This document shows, in pieces, positions 41,378 to 48,586 of a DNA stretch of 48,586 nt. Under the pieces are notes generated by a model that worked only from the letters and a program-made list of their open reading frames with translations, was not told the DNA's origin and did no database searches. The position numbers and the translations under genes were made by a program. This stretch comes from Deltaproteobacteria bacterium. Its GTDB lineage: Bacteria; Myxococcota_A; Polyangia; Haliangiales; JADYYK01. Each line of letters starts with the position of its first letter. Position 1 is the stretch's first letter. The stretch spans positions 1 through 48,586 of the forward strand of contig JADYYK010000286.1 of NCBI GenBank assembly GCA_020853705.1, read 5' to 3'.

Positions 41378-41941
41378 TCAGAACCCGGACAGCAGCCACT
41401 TGCCGTCCACGTTGGTGAACTGCATGGTCTCGTGCTCGGTGCCGCCCTCGCCGAAGCTGAACTCGACGGTGGCCTCATTGCCCACGATGGCCGCCGGGGC
41501 GGTGATCTTGCCGTCCTTGAAGACCTTGGCGAACTCGGCCCACTCGGGGTGCTGGGCGGTCATGGCGCAGATCTGCTTGACGTCGCCGTCGCCGTCGGCG
41601 GCGCACAGGCTGAGCAGGTTGTGGGTGTCGCCGGTGCGCGCGGCGTCGAACACGGCGGTCAGGGTCTTCTCGGGTGTGCCGAGATCCAGCGCCGAGGCGC
41701 CGGCGACGCCCATCACGGTGGGCGCCTCGGGGACGCCGATGACGCTGGGCGCCGGGATCTGGACCACCGCGCCGCCGCGTGGCCGCAGCTCCTCGGACCC
41801 GGGCCCTCCCGCCATCCTGGCCATCTTGCGCTTGGCCTTCTCGCTCTTGTTGCAGCCGGCCAGCGCCCCCGCGCCCAGCAGCAGCACCGTCGCCATCGCA
41901 GTCGCCACCAGCTTCACGCGCATCGTCATCGTCATCGTCAT
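41378..41941 (-). CDS. Lipoprotein with NTF2-like fold candidate
   Basis: 187 residues from ATG 41941 in a run of in-frame Met codons (Met-Thr repeats); the true start may be any of four ATGs spaced 6 nt. The signal ends in AGALAGC (Cys30 at the longest start). After a Lys/Arg-rich and Ala/Pro-rich linker comes a domain of about 100 residues (TPEKTLTAVFDAARTGDTHNLLSLC, shortened, and NEATVEFSFGEGGTEHETMQFTNVDGKW) with the alternating strands of NTF2/DUF4878-type lipoproteins. Function unknown. Follows DUF2804 by 24 bp on the same strand. Confidence 0.65.
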   Translation of the reverse strand: MTMTMTMRVKLVATAMATVLLLGAGALAGCNKSEKAKRKMARMAGGPGSEELRPRGGAVVQIPAPSVIGVPEAPTVMGVAGASALDLGTPEKTLTAVFDAARTGDTHNLLSLCAADGDGDVKQICAMTAQHPEWAEFAKVFKDGKITAPAAIVGNEATVEFSFGEGGTEHETMQFTNVDGKWLLSGF

Positions 41942-41944
41942 CGT
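41921..41944. repeat. Hexanucleotide array overlapping the lipoprotein start codons
   Basis: Four CATCGT units on the plus strand give, on the minus strand, ATG ACG repeated three times before ATG CGC. Every unit carries an in-frame start codon, so unit loss or gain changes the N-terminus but not the frame. Confidence 0.9.
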
Positions 41945-41965
41945 CGCCGTCCTCTCAGGCGCGCG

Positions 41966-42937
41966 CTACCAGCGCGCATGAAACTCCTCGGCCCAGCCGA
42001 ACAGCCCGCTGACGTCGAAGTCGAGCACGCGGCCCTCGAAGTGGCCCAGCGCCATCTCCAGGCGCGCGCTGGCGACCCCCAGCGGCAGGCGCGCCTTGCG
42101 GTCGCCGCACGGGTGCACCGTCACCGCCACGCCCGGCCCGTGGATGCGCCAGGGCCGCCGCACGTCGCTGCCATCGTGGCTGAACACCACGCGGTCCTCG
42201 AGCTTGTGCAGCACGCCATCGACCACCAGGCCGTTCTCGGTCACGCCGCCGAAGTCGGTCCAGCGCCCGCCCAGGTTCAGCCCCAGCATGTGCGCGCCCA
42301 CCCGCCCGTGTGCCGCGGCCCAGTTCCACTCGGTGCGATACGGCCACACCCCGCGCCCGTAGTCCAGACACGCCAGCGCGTCGTCACCCGCGAAGCGGAC
42401 CACGTGGCGCCCGACCCGCACCTCGCCCTCGGCCGGCAGCGCGGCCTGCTTCGAGGTGAACTGGAAGCCGTCCGACAGCGGCAGCGCGATGTTCAGCGTC
42501 TGGTGCCCCACCGGCCGCGTCACCTTCATGTCGAGCTCGAAGCCCTGCCCGCGCGCCAGCAGCCGCGCGCCCCCCGCGTTGTCCTCGATGGCCACGCGCA
42601 GCCCCATGGCATGCACCGAGAACGCGCCCGCGCTGGCACGCTCGGGCAGCGCCACACCGCGCCAGCCCAGCGGCCGCACCGCGACGCGCTCGCGCCACTT
42701 GCCCTCGCCGAGCTCGATCACCGCGACGCTGGCCACCCCGACATAGTCGAGATCCGCCACCGTCACCATGGCCACGTGCGCGCGCGAGGTCACCGCCCAG
42801 TGGTGCCAGCGCTTGCGCCGGCCCCAGCTCCCCGCGATGGCGCAGTCGTGCAGCGGCGTGCGTGACCAGCCCACCGCGGCTGGATTCAGCGCGCCGTCGA
42901 CACACAGCGCGATCGGCCCGGTGACCTCGTGCTCCAT
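41966..42937 (-). CDS. DUF2804 family protein
   Basis: 323 residues. Family blocks are clear: WGRRKRWHHWAV, TVADLDYVGVASVAVIELGEGKW, LDYGRGVWPYRTEWNWAAA, GLNLGGRWTDFGGVTENG and SDVRRPWRI. DUF2804 proteins are widespread and uncharacterised; by fold they resemble lipocalin- or svf1-like beta-barrels, so lipid binding is a guess. The ATG at 42937 overlaps the phosphatase stop by 1 bp (TGATG), which implies co-translation, and the next lipoprotein follows 24 bp on. No signal peptide is seen. Confidence 0.9.
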   Translation of the reverse strand: MEHEVTGPIALCVDGALNPAAVGWSRTPLHDCAIAGSWGRRKRWHHWAVTSRAHVAMVTVADLDYVGVASVAVIELGEGKWRERVAVRPLGWRGVALPERASAGAFSVHAMGLRVAIEDNAGGARLLARGQGFELDMKVTRPVGHQTLNIALPLSDGFQFTSKQAALPAEGEVRVGRHVVRFAGDDALACLDYGRGVWPYRTEWNWAAAHGRVGAHMLGLNLGGRWTDFGGVTENGLVVDGVLHKLEDRVVFSHDGSDVRRPWRIHGPGVAVTVHPCGDRKARLPLGVASARLEMALGHFEGRVLDFDVSGLFGWAEEFHARW

Positions 42938-44622
42938 CAGCCGCGGTGTTCGATCTCGGCGGGCGAGGCGAAGAACTTGTTGGTGTCGGGGTCGTTGTAG
43001 CGGGCGTAGTCGATCTCGAACGGCACCACCTTGGTCTCGCCGTCGAGGTGGTGCAGCACCGCCGCCATCGGCCGCACCGAGCGGTAGTTGGAGTCCTCGG
43101 GCAGATCATCGTTGCCCTTGCCGCCGGCCGAGAACAGGTTGAGCAGCACGTGGTGACCGTCGTCGTACACGGTCTTGAAGCCCTCCTCGATCTTCTCGTG
43201 GCCGCGCAGCATCAGGTTGCAGCCGATCTTCGACATGAACGACTTGAACTGCAGGCGACCGAACGGGAAGCGCGCGTTGGCGGCCTGCAGCTCGGCCGGG
43301 ATGAGGTCGGCCTCGCTGGGATCGCTCCACAGCATCTGGAAGCGAATCTCGGGATCGTTGAGCGACGCCAGGTCGCGCAGCTTGGTGTTGATGAGCTCGT
43401 CGCGCGGGATGCCGGCGTGCACGAACAGCGTCTTGTCGAAGATCAGCATGTTGGGCAGGGCGTCGAACAGCTTCATGTAGTTCGAGAACATCTCGTCGGG
43501 CATGTAGCCGACCAGCGTGTTGATGGCCTCGGCCGGGCGCACGCCGCCGTACACGCGACCGTTCAGCTCCAGGTAGTACTCGTGGTTGCCGCGCAGCGCG
43601 ATGACGTGCTCGGGCACGTTGACGAACAGCTGCATGACCGTGCGCAGCACGCCGTTGTAGCTGAAGCGGCCACGATCGATGTAGTCGCCCAGCAGCACGA
43701 CCTTGACGTCGGGGTTGCTCTGCGGGTCCTTCTTGAAGGCCTGCACCTTGTTGAAGAAGTCGTGCTGCAGCAGGGCCGCCTTCAGGCACGAGTAGCAGCC
43801 GTGCAGATCGCCCAGCACCAAGAGCTCGTAGCGCTGTCCCGGCTTGGGGTTGATGACATAGACGTGCTCGTCGAGCAGCTGCGTGCCGGGCGCGAAGTCG
43901 GCCGCCGCGTGCTTGCCGAGCAGGCGGCCGATCCCCGCGGTGCGCTGCTCGTCCAGCTTGGCCATGTGCTGGTTGATGAGGTCGAGATCGGCCGCGGCCT
44001 GGCGCGCGATGATCTCCTTGTCGGCCGAGTAGTGGCGCTCGAAGCGCTCGAAGAAGGGGTGGTTGGGCAGGCGCGGCTCCAGCTTGGCGGGCTCCGCGAT
44101 GGCGACCAGGCTGACCCCGGCGTCGTCGGCGTCGTCGACGCGCACCTCGGTGTGCAAGAGCTCGCCGAGCTCGCGCCGGAACAGCGACTCGGCCTCGTGC
44201 ACGCGGCCGTCGGCCTGGATGAACTCGTCGACCGTGGCCAGGATGTTGACCTGGTTGTCCTCGTTGAAGCCCTTGAAGATCTCGTAGCAGCGCAGCTTGA
44301 GCTTGGCGCGCACGAAGGCGGCCTGGTTCTCGTTCTCCGAGACCGCCTCGGTGAACAGCTCCCGGACCTGGTGATCGATCTGGTCGAAGACCTCGTTGAA
44401 GTGGCGCGAGTACTTGCCCACCATCTCGGCGCGCAGCTTGGGGTCGAGGCCCTTCTTGGCGCCGTCGACCCGGACCTCGACCAGGCGCTTGATGTGGTCG
44501 CGAATGAACGCCTTCTCGCTCAGATCGAAGTCGCCGTCGATGTATCCGAACGTGGTCAGGTAGAAGATCACCGCGTGCATCTGCTGCTCGGCGACCTTGG
44601 CGTCGTTGCTGAAGACCATCAT
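42937..44622 (-). CDS. TerB-like domain fused to PPP-family metallophosphatase
   Basis: 561 residues. The first about 160 residues are helical and read FGYIDGDFDLSEKAFIRDHI and VDEFIQADGRVHEAESLFR, which resemble TerB-type (tellurite-resistance/co-chaperone) acidic motifs. The C-terminal part has the PPP phosphatase signature: GDLHG (271-275), GDYIDRG (312-318), RGNHE (344-348), then later His residues (VHAGI and GHEKIEEGF). It is a Ser/Thr-phosphatase-like metalloenzyme; substrate and partner are unknown. Start ATG 44622 (with a second ATG at 44619) has TACAAT 9 nt upstream. Divergent from the gene at 44668 with only 45 bp between. Heads the operon with DUF2804 and a lipoprotein. Confidence 0.88.
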   Translation of the reverse strand: MMVFSNDAKVAEQQMHAVIFYLTTFGYIDGDFDLSEKAFIRDHIKRLVEVRVDGAKKGLDPKLRAEMVGKYSRHFNEVFDQIDHQVRELFTEAVSENENQAAFVRAKLKLRCYEIFKGFNEDNQVNILATVDEFIQADGRVHEAESLFRRELGELLHTEVRVDDADDAGVSLVAIAEPAKLEPRLPNHPFFERFERHYSADKEIIARQAAADLDLINQHMAKLDEQRTAGIGRLLGKHAAADFAPGTQLLDEHVYVINPKPGQRYELLVLGDLHGCYSCLKAALLQHDFFNKVQAFKKDPQSNPDVKVVLLGDYIDRGRFSYNGVLRTVMQLFVNVPEHVIALRGNHEYYLELNGRVYGGVRPAEAINTLVGYMPDEMFSNYMKLFDALPNMLIFDKTLFVHAGIPRDELINTKLRDLASLNDPEIRFQMLWSDPSEADLIPAELQAANARFPFGRLQFKSFMSKIGCNLMLRGHEKIEEGFKTVYDDGHHVLLNLFSAGGKGNDDLPEDSNYRSVRPMAAVLHHLDGETKVVPFEIDYARYNDPDTNKFFASPAEIEHRG

Positions 44623-44631
44623 GGTGCGGTG

Positions 44632-44661
44632 ATTGTAAGCCAGGGCCGGCGCGAATAGGAT
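44632..44661. promoter_or_regulatory. Overlapping divergent promoters
   Basis: Plus strand: TTGTAA (44633-44638), 17-bp spacer, TAGGAT (44656-44661), then 6 nt to ATG 44668. Minus strand: TACAAT (44637-44632), 9 nt before ATG 44622. The plus -35 lies over the minus -10, so both polymerases could not bind together. Both transcripts would be (nearly) leaderless. Confidence 0.6.
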
Positions 44662-44667
44662 GCCGGC

Positions 44668-45552
44668 ATGATTCCGGTCAAGACCTACCGCTATCGCGAT
44701 CCGGTCGCGCTGTCGCTCGGCCTCAATGATCTGCGTCGCTCCGGCCTGACGCCGCGCGGCCTGCTGTTCGTGGCGCTCGACGCCTCGGGCGAGCCGCACC
44801 TGGCGGTGCCCGCCGACACCGAGCAGGTCACCCAGATCCGCGTCGGGGACAAGCTGACCCTGGAGCCGCCCTGGGAGGGCCGCTTCTTCTACTTCGACTC
44901 GCTGCACCGGCTGCCCGACGGCGGCGTGATCTGGAACGGCGATCGCCGCCTCAAGGATCCCGGCACCGCGCACGAGACCGCCACCGTGCTGGGCAACTTC
45001 CTCAAGACCACCAGCGCCAAGAACGTCTTTCTGGGCTGCACCCCGCACCAGCCCGGTAGCTGGTGGGTCAAGAGCGACAGCTCCAACCCGGTCGAGCTGC
45101 ACCTGCGCGGCATCTGCGACGTGGTCAGCGTCGGCAGCGGCCTGCTCGCGCGCAAGATGCAGGATCCCGACCTGTATTACCTGCCCTTCGCGCGCATCCG
45201 CGAGACCGGCAACCTGGACGACTTCCAGCCCGTGTTCCGGTCCACCCTGGGCAACATCCTGCTGGTCGAGCGCCGCGCCATGAAGGACCGCCTGGCCCTG
45301 ACCTGCGAGCAGGGCCTCATCGAGGTCGACCTGTCGCGCCTGCCCTGGGTCGAGCCGCGCCTCAAGATCGATGGCCTGACCGGCTTCGGTGTCATCGGCC
45401 GCGTCGATGGCGGCGGCTTTGCCGTGACGGTCGGCACCCCGCAGCCGTGGGGACTCGAGAGCCCCAAGCCGGCGTTGCTGGTGGGTGCCACCGGCGACAC
45501 CCTGGTCGAGCTGGCCGACTCGCTGAAGAAGAGACAGGGCGCCGCGTCGTAA
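44668..45552 (+). CDS. Conserved hypothetical protein
   Basis: 294 residues, cytosolic by the lack of a signal. No family was recognised. It begins IPVKTYRYRDPVALSLGLNDLRR and contains FLGCTPHQPGSWWVKSDSSNP, LHLRGICDVVSVGSGLLARKM and a C-terminal end with GFGVIGRVDGGGFAVTVG. The pattern of alternating strands suggests a beta-rich propeller or sandwich. The first gene of a plus-strand run to 47.6 kb, divergent from the phosphatase gene; TAGGAT sits 6 nt before its ATG. The run has gaps of 35 and 124 bp and may not be one operon. Confidence 0.7.
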   Translation: MIPVKTYRYRDPVALSLGLNDLRRSGLTPRGLLFVALDASGEPHLAVPADTEQVTQIRVGDKLTLEPPWEGRFFYFDSLHRLPDGGVIWNGDRRLKDPGTAHETATVLGNFLKTTSAKNVFLGCTPHQPGSWWVKSDSSNPVELHLRGICDVVSVGSGLLARKMQDPDLYYLPFARIRETGNLDDFQPVFRSTLGNILLVERRAMKDRLALTCEQGLIEVDLSRLPWVEPRLKIDGLTGFGVIGRVDGGGFAVTVGTPQPWGLESPKPALLVGATGDTLVELADSLKKRQGAAS

Positions 45553-45587
45553 ACCTCCGAGGCCTGCCCGAGTGACCCCGTGACCCG

Positions 45588-47165
45588 ATGACCGACGCCC
45601 ACGACCTCATCGCCGACAAGCGCCGCCGCACCAAGCGCTGGATGGTGCTGGGCGTGCTGCTGGGGGCGGGCGCGGTCGCGGGCTGGTCGGCGCTGCGCTG
45701 GAAGCGGCGCAAGGACGCGGTGGCGTCCTGCGGCGCGCGCTTCGCCACCCTGCAGCGCTGCCTGCTGGGCGGCAACGCCCTGCCCCTCGACCTGCACGAG
45801 GAGCTGCGCGCGCGCTGGCTGGGCCAGGGCCCCGCGGGCGGACCGTGGCCGGCGCGCTGTGCCCTGGAGGCGCGGCGGCTGGTCAGCGCGCTGGAGGACG
45901 CCCGCAGCCAGGGCGCTGGCAACCTGACCGACCTGCGTGATCGGGTCGAGACCCTGGTCGCCGCGCTGGAGCAGGATGGCCCGCCCTCGGCCTGGCTGGA
46001 GAACCAGGTCGGCCGTGTGTTCGGCAAGGACGCCGCGCGACCGCTGCCGGTGCGGCCCGCGCTCGACACCCCCGAGCCGCCGACCCCGGTGCACGCGCTG
46101 CCGCTGGCGCCGGGACGGATCGGCGACCTGACCGGAGGCGAGGGCAGCATCTCCGGTGAGGTCACGCCGCTGTGGATGCGCCGCAGGCGCAGCTGCAAGC
46201 TGCTGCCCGACGGCGAGAGAGCGCTGGCCAAGCTGAGCTGTGTCGCGTCCAGCCAGCGCGACGGCCAGACCATGGAGGGCCTCGCGGGCGAGGTCCTGAT
46301 CCAGTCGCCGGTCGAGACCGGCACCGCGGTGACCCGGCTGGACGGCAGCGTGGTCTGGTCGGGCAAGCAGAGCGAAGGGCGCGGTGGCTTCGTGCGCGGC
46401 GAGGACTTCGCGGCGCTGTTCGAGCCCAGCCCCGACCAGTACGAGGTGGTGTGGAGCCACGGCGGCACCGTCACGACGGAGAAGCTCAAGCTGCCCAAGG
46501 GCACCACCGAGACCTGGCTGGCGCATGACCACTTCCTGGCCCTCGAGCCGCGCAAGACTGGCACCCACCTGACCGCGCGCCGCCTGGGCCATGGTGCCGC
46601 CGCCATCGGCCCGGTCCGCGAGCTCGGCGCCATGGCCCGATCGAGCTTCGGGGTGCCGCGGCTGTGCCGCAGCCGGGACGCGCTGATCATGGCCATCGGG
46701 ATGGGCGGCCCGGAGGGCCGGCTGATCTGGCTCGACGAGGGCGACGACACCCCCATCCGCATCGACGTGACCATGCCCCACGGCGTCCGCCTCGACTGTC
46801 CCGGTGACCAGGCGGTGCTGACCTGGCTGGCCGACCACGACAAGCTCGAGGAGCGCCGCTGCGAGCGCCCGGCGCGCTGCGCGTCCGCCGCGCTGGAGCT
46901 GCCGCCCGACGCGCGCTCGACCCCGCTGGCCTTCGCGGCCGCCGGCAATGACGTCGTCCTGGTCAGCCGCAGCAGCGACCTCGACCTGTGGCTGCGCCGC
47001 GGTCCGCTGACGTCGCTGGCCAGCAGCCCACCGCTGTATCTCGGCCATGGCAGCGCGCCCGACCAGCTGCTGGCGCGCGGCGAGGTCGCGGTGCTGGTCA
47101 CCACCGATGGCCAGATGCTGCGCATCGCGCCAGGCGGCCCGCCGACGCTGCTCGACGCGCCCTGA
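45588..47165 (+). CDS. Membrane-anchored protein of unknown function
   Basis: 525 residues. An N-terminal basic stretch (ADKRRRTKRW) leads into one membrane helix (about 19-36), then a Cys/Arg-containing helical region to about 150, a Pro-rich linker and a large beta-rich part (about 185-525). Short units such as GEVLIQSPVETGTAVTRLDG, WLAHDHFLALEPRKTG, LAFAAAGNDVVLVSRSSDLD and VLVTTDGQMLRIAPGGP look like blades of a beta-propeller. The topology puts the propeller outside the cytoplasm. No enzymatic motif was seen. It lies 35 bp after the hypothetical gene and no ribosome site is clear before ATG 45588. Confidence 0.7.
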   Translation: MTDAHDLIADKRRRTKRWMVLGVLLGAGAVAGWSALRWKRRKDAVASCGARFATLQRCLLGGNALPLDLHEELRARWLGQGPAGGPWPARCALEARRLVSALEDARSQGAGNLTDLRDRVETLVAALEQDGPPSAWLENQVGRVFGKDAARPLPVRPALDTPEPPTPVHALPLAPGRIGDLTGGEGSISGEVTPLWMRRRRSCKLLPDGERALAKLSCVASSQRDGQTMEGLAGEVLIQSPVETGTAVTRLDGSVVWSGKQSEGRGGFVRGEDFAALFEPSPDQYEVVWSHGGTVTTEKLKLPKGTTETWLAHDHFLALEPRKTGTHLTARRLGHGAAAIGPVRELGAMARSSFGVPRLCRSRDALIMAIGMGGPEGRLIWLDEGDDTPIRIDVTMPHGVRLDCPGDQAVLTWLADHDKLEERRCERPARCASAALELPPDARSTPLAFAAAGNDVVLVSRSSDLDLWLRRGPLTSLASSPPLYLGHGSAPDQLLARGEVAVLVTTDGQMLRIAPGGPPTLLDAP

Positions 47166-47289
47166 CAGAGCGGCAACTCGAGCCGCCGGATCGTGGCGAC
47201 TTTGGCCCCACGGACGGATCTCACATGGCAATGGTTTCAGCTGGTTGCAGCGGCGATCAGCTGGATCGGCCCGTGCAATACCCAGGTTC

Positions 47290-47649
47290 GTGACCGCGAC
47301 CGCCCTGCACCCGACCCGTCCCTGGCTGCGCACCCTGGTGTCCGCGGTCGTCGTCATGAACCTGCTCGACGCCGTCTTCACGCTGATCTGGGTCACCTCG
47401 GGCCAGGCGGTCGAGGCCAACCCCCTGATGGCGGCGGCGCTGGAGCGCAGCCCGCTCTGGTTCATGGTCAGCAAGCTGACCCTGGTGTCGTTCGGCGTCT
47501 TCATCCTGTGGCGCGCGCGCGCCCGGCGCATGGCGGTCGGCGCGCTGGCGCTCAGCCTGGTCGCCTACTGCGTCCTGATGTGGCACCACCTGAGCCAGGT
47601 GCCTGCGCTGGTCACCCTGGTGCGCGACGGCCTGCGCCACGCCGCCTGA
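47290..47649 (+). CDS. DUF5658-like small membrane protein
   Basis: 119 residues from GTG 47290 with three membrane helices (about 15-35, 55-75 and 85-105). NLLDAVFTLIWVTSGQAVEANPLMAAALE is cut here to its key parts: an Asp near residue 25 and the EANPLM block are the hallmarks of the DUF5658 family. The K in SKLTLVSFGVF follows at the usual place. Function is unknown. A weak CAATAC lies 8 nt before the GTG. The 124-bp gap to the previous gene holds no gene or clear motif. Confidence 0.75.
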   Translation: MTATALHPTRPWLRTLVSAVVVMNLLDAVFTLIWVTSGQAVEANPLMAAALERSPLWFMVSKLTLVSFGVFILWRARARRMAVGALALSLVAYCVLMWHHLSQVPALVTLVRDGLRHAA

Positions 47650-47686
47650 GAGGTCCGACCTGCATGGCCGCACGGGGCTGAATCCC

Positions 47687-47714
47687 TTGCATTCGCGCCG
47701 GGGCCTTGTATGTT
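47687..47714 (+). promoter_or_regulatory. thiC promoter
   Basis: TTGCAT (47687-47692), 16-bp spacer and TATGTT (47709-47714) give a start near 47721, just before the riboswitch. Confidence 0.5.
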
Positions 47715-47725
47715 CCGACCAACAT

Positions 47726-47811
47726 ACGGGGGAGCCCACCTGATGGCTGAGAGGCGTGCATGCGGCACGCGACCCCTACAACCTGACCCGGGTAATGCCG
47801 GCGTAGGGAGG
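47726..47811 (+). ncRNA. TPP riboswitch (THI element)
   Basis: The leader holds the conserved TPP-riboswitch blocks in order: GGGGGAGCCC, CTGATGGCTGAGA (47740-47752), ACCCCTACAACCTGA, then GGTAATGCCGGCGTAGGGA (47791-47809). An extra P3a hairpin, GCGTGC (47754-47759) with GCACGC (47765-47770), is inserted after the CTGAGA box as is common. The GGGAGG at 47806-47811 is at the same time the 3' part of the P1 stem and the ribosome site of thiC, so TPP binding should hide the site and block translation. Confidence 0.96.
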
Positions 47812-47818
47812 CCAGAAG

Positions 47819-48586
<768 letters not shown>

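Noticed and set aside
45177..47531. 784-codon minus-strand frame opposite the membrane protein gene
   Set aside because: Crosses two real genes and a gap and has no recognisable feature; explained by GC bias.

Overview
The window is a dense, very GC-rich bacterial chromosome segment with about 40 genes and no gap over 190 bp. The gene content points to Myxococcota, probably a Polyangia/Haliangiia-type (for example Kofleriaceae-like) genome. The signs are many large secreted lipoproteins with Gly/Asp- or Ser/Pro/Thr-rich linkers after the lipid-anchored cysteine, cysteine-rich and FG-GAP and RCC1 surface proteins, two Hanks-type Ser/Thr kinases (one with PEGA, one with an AAA ATPase), a PilZ protein and a GAF-PAS protein. 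The taxon is inferred from gene content only. No rRNA, tRNA, insertion sequence, phage or CRISPR array was seen.

Layout. 1-1.8 kb: C-terminus of a DUF3800-like protein, then modBC (molybdate-type ABC permease and ATPase, no modA beside them) behind a hairpin that covers the modB ribosome site. 1.9-5.8 kb: aldo/keto reductase, CapA-like lipoprotein/periplasmic protein, and a coupled pair of YceI-like proteins. 5.8-11.3 kb: di-haem cytochrome c, a lipoprotein with a candidate caspase/gingipain-type catalytic dyad, GAF-PAS protein, BolA-family protein and glycerophosphodiesterase. 11.3-18 kb: CAP-domain lipoprotein, a three-gene unit of two lipoproteins plus the alanyl-tRNA editing protein AlaX, and a cysteine-rich lipoprotein. 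18-23.2 kb: GH5 glycosidase, NAD-dependent epimerase and XRE-cupin regulator on the minus strand, divergent from an SDR and a QueA-like protein. 23.2-27 kb: Uma2-family nuclease, an HTH remnant, SRPBCC, PilZ and an aldo/keto reductase-like protein without its catalytic residues. 25.9-37.8 kb: a kinase, FG-GAP, TPR/PEGA operon, a divergent RCC1-repeat lipoprotein and a 1262-residue kinase-ATPase. 37.8-40.6 kb: Tat-exported flavin amine oxidase divergent from a lipoprotein with the full copper-ligand set of peptidylglycine/dopamine monooxygenases, closed by a terminator. 40.6-41.4 kb: nucleotidyltransferase plus small partner, possibly toxin-antitoxin. 41.4-44.6 kb: TerB-like/PPP phosphatase, DUF2804, lipoprotein operon. 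44.7-47.6 kb: unknown proteins and a DUF5658-like membrane protein. 47.7 kb to the end: TPP riboswitch and the start of thiC.

Two window-wide patterns stand out. First, many first-in-unit genes have a -10-like hexamer 6-9 nt before the start codon and no Shine-Dalgarno, which suggests leaderless mRNAs, while genes inside operons overlap by 1-4 bp or carry a GGAGG-type site. Second, a (GAGCAC)n hexanucleotide repeat has expanded inside two unrelated genes only 2.6 kb apart and is read in different frames, giving Ser-Thr repeats in one and His-Glu repeats in the other. Related in-frame simple repeats occur in a lipoprotein start region, in thiC and in the RCC1 lipoprotein.
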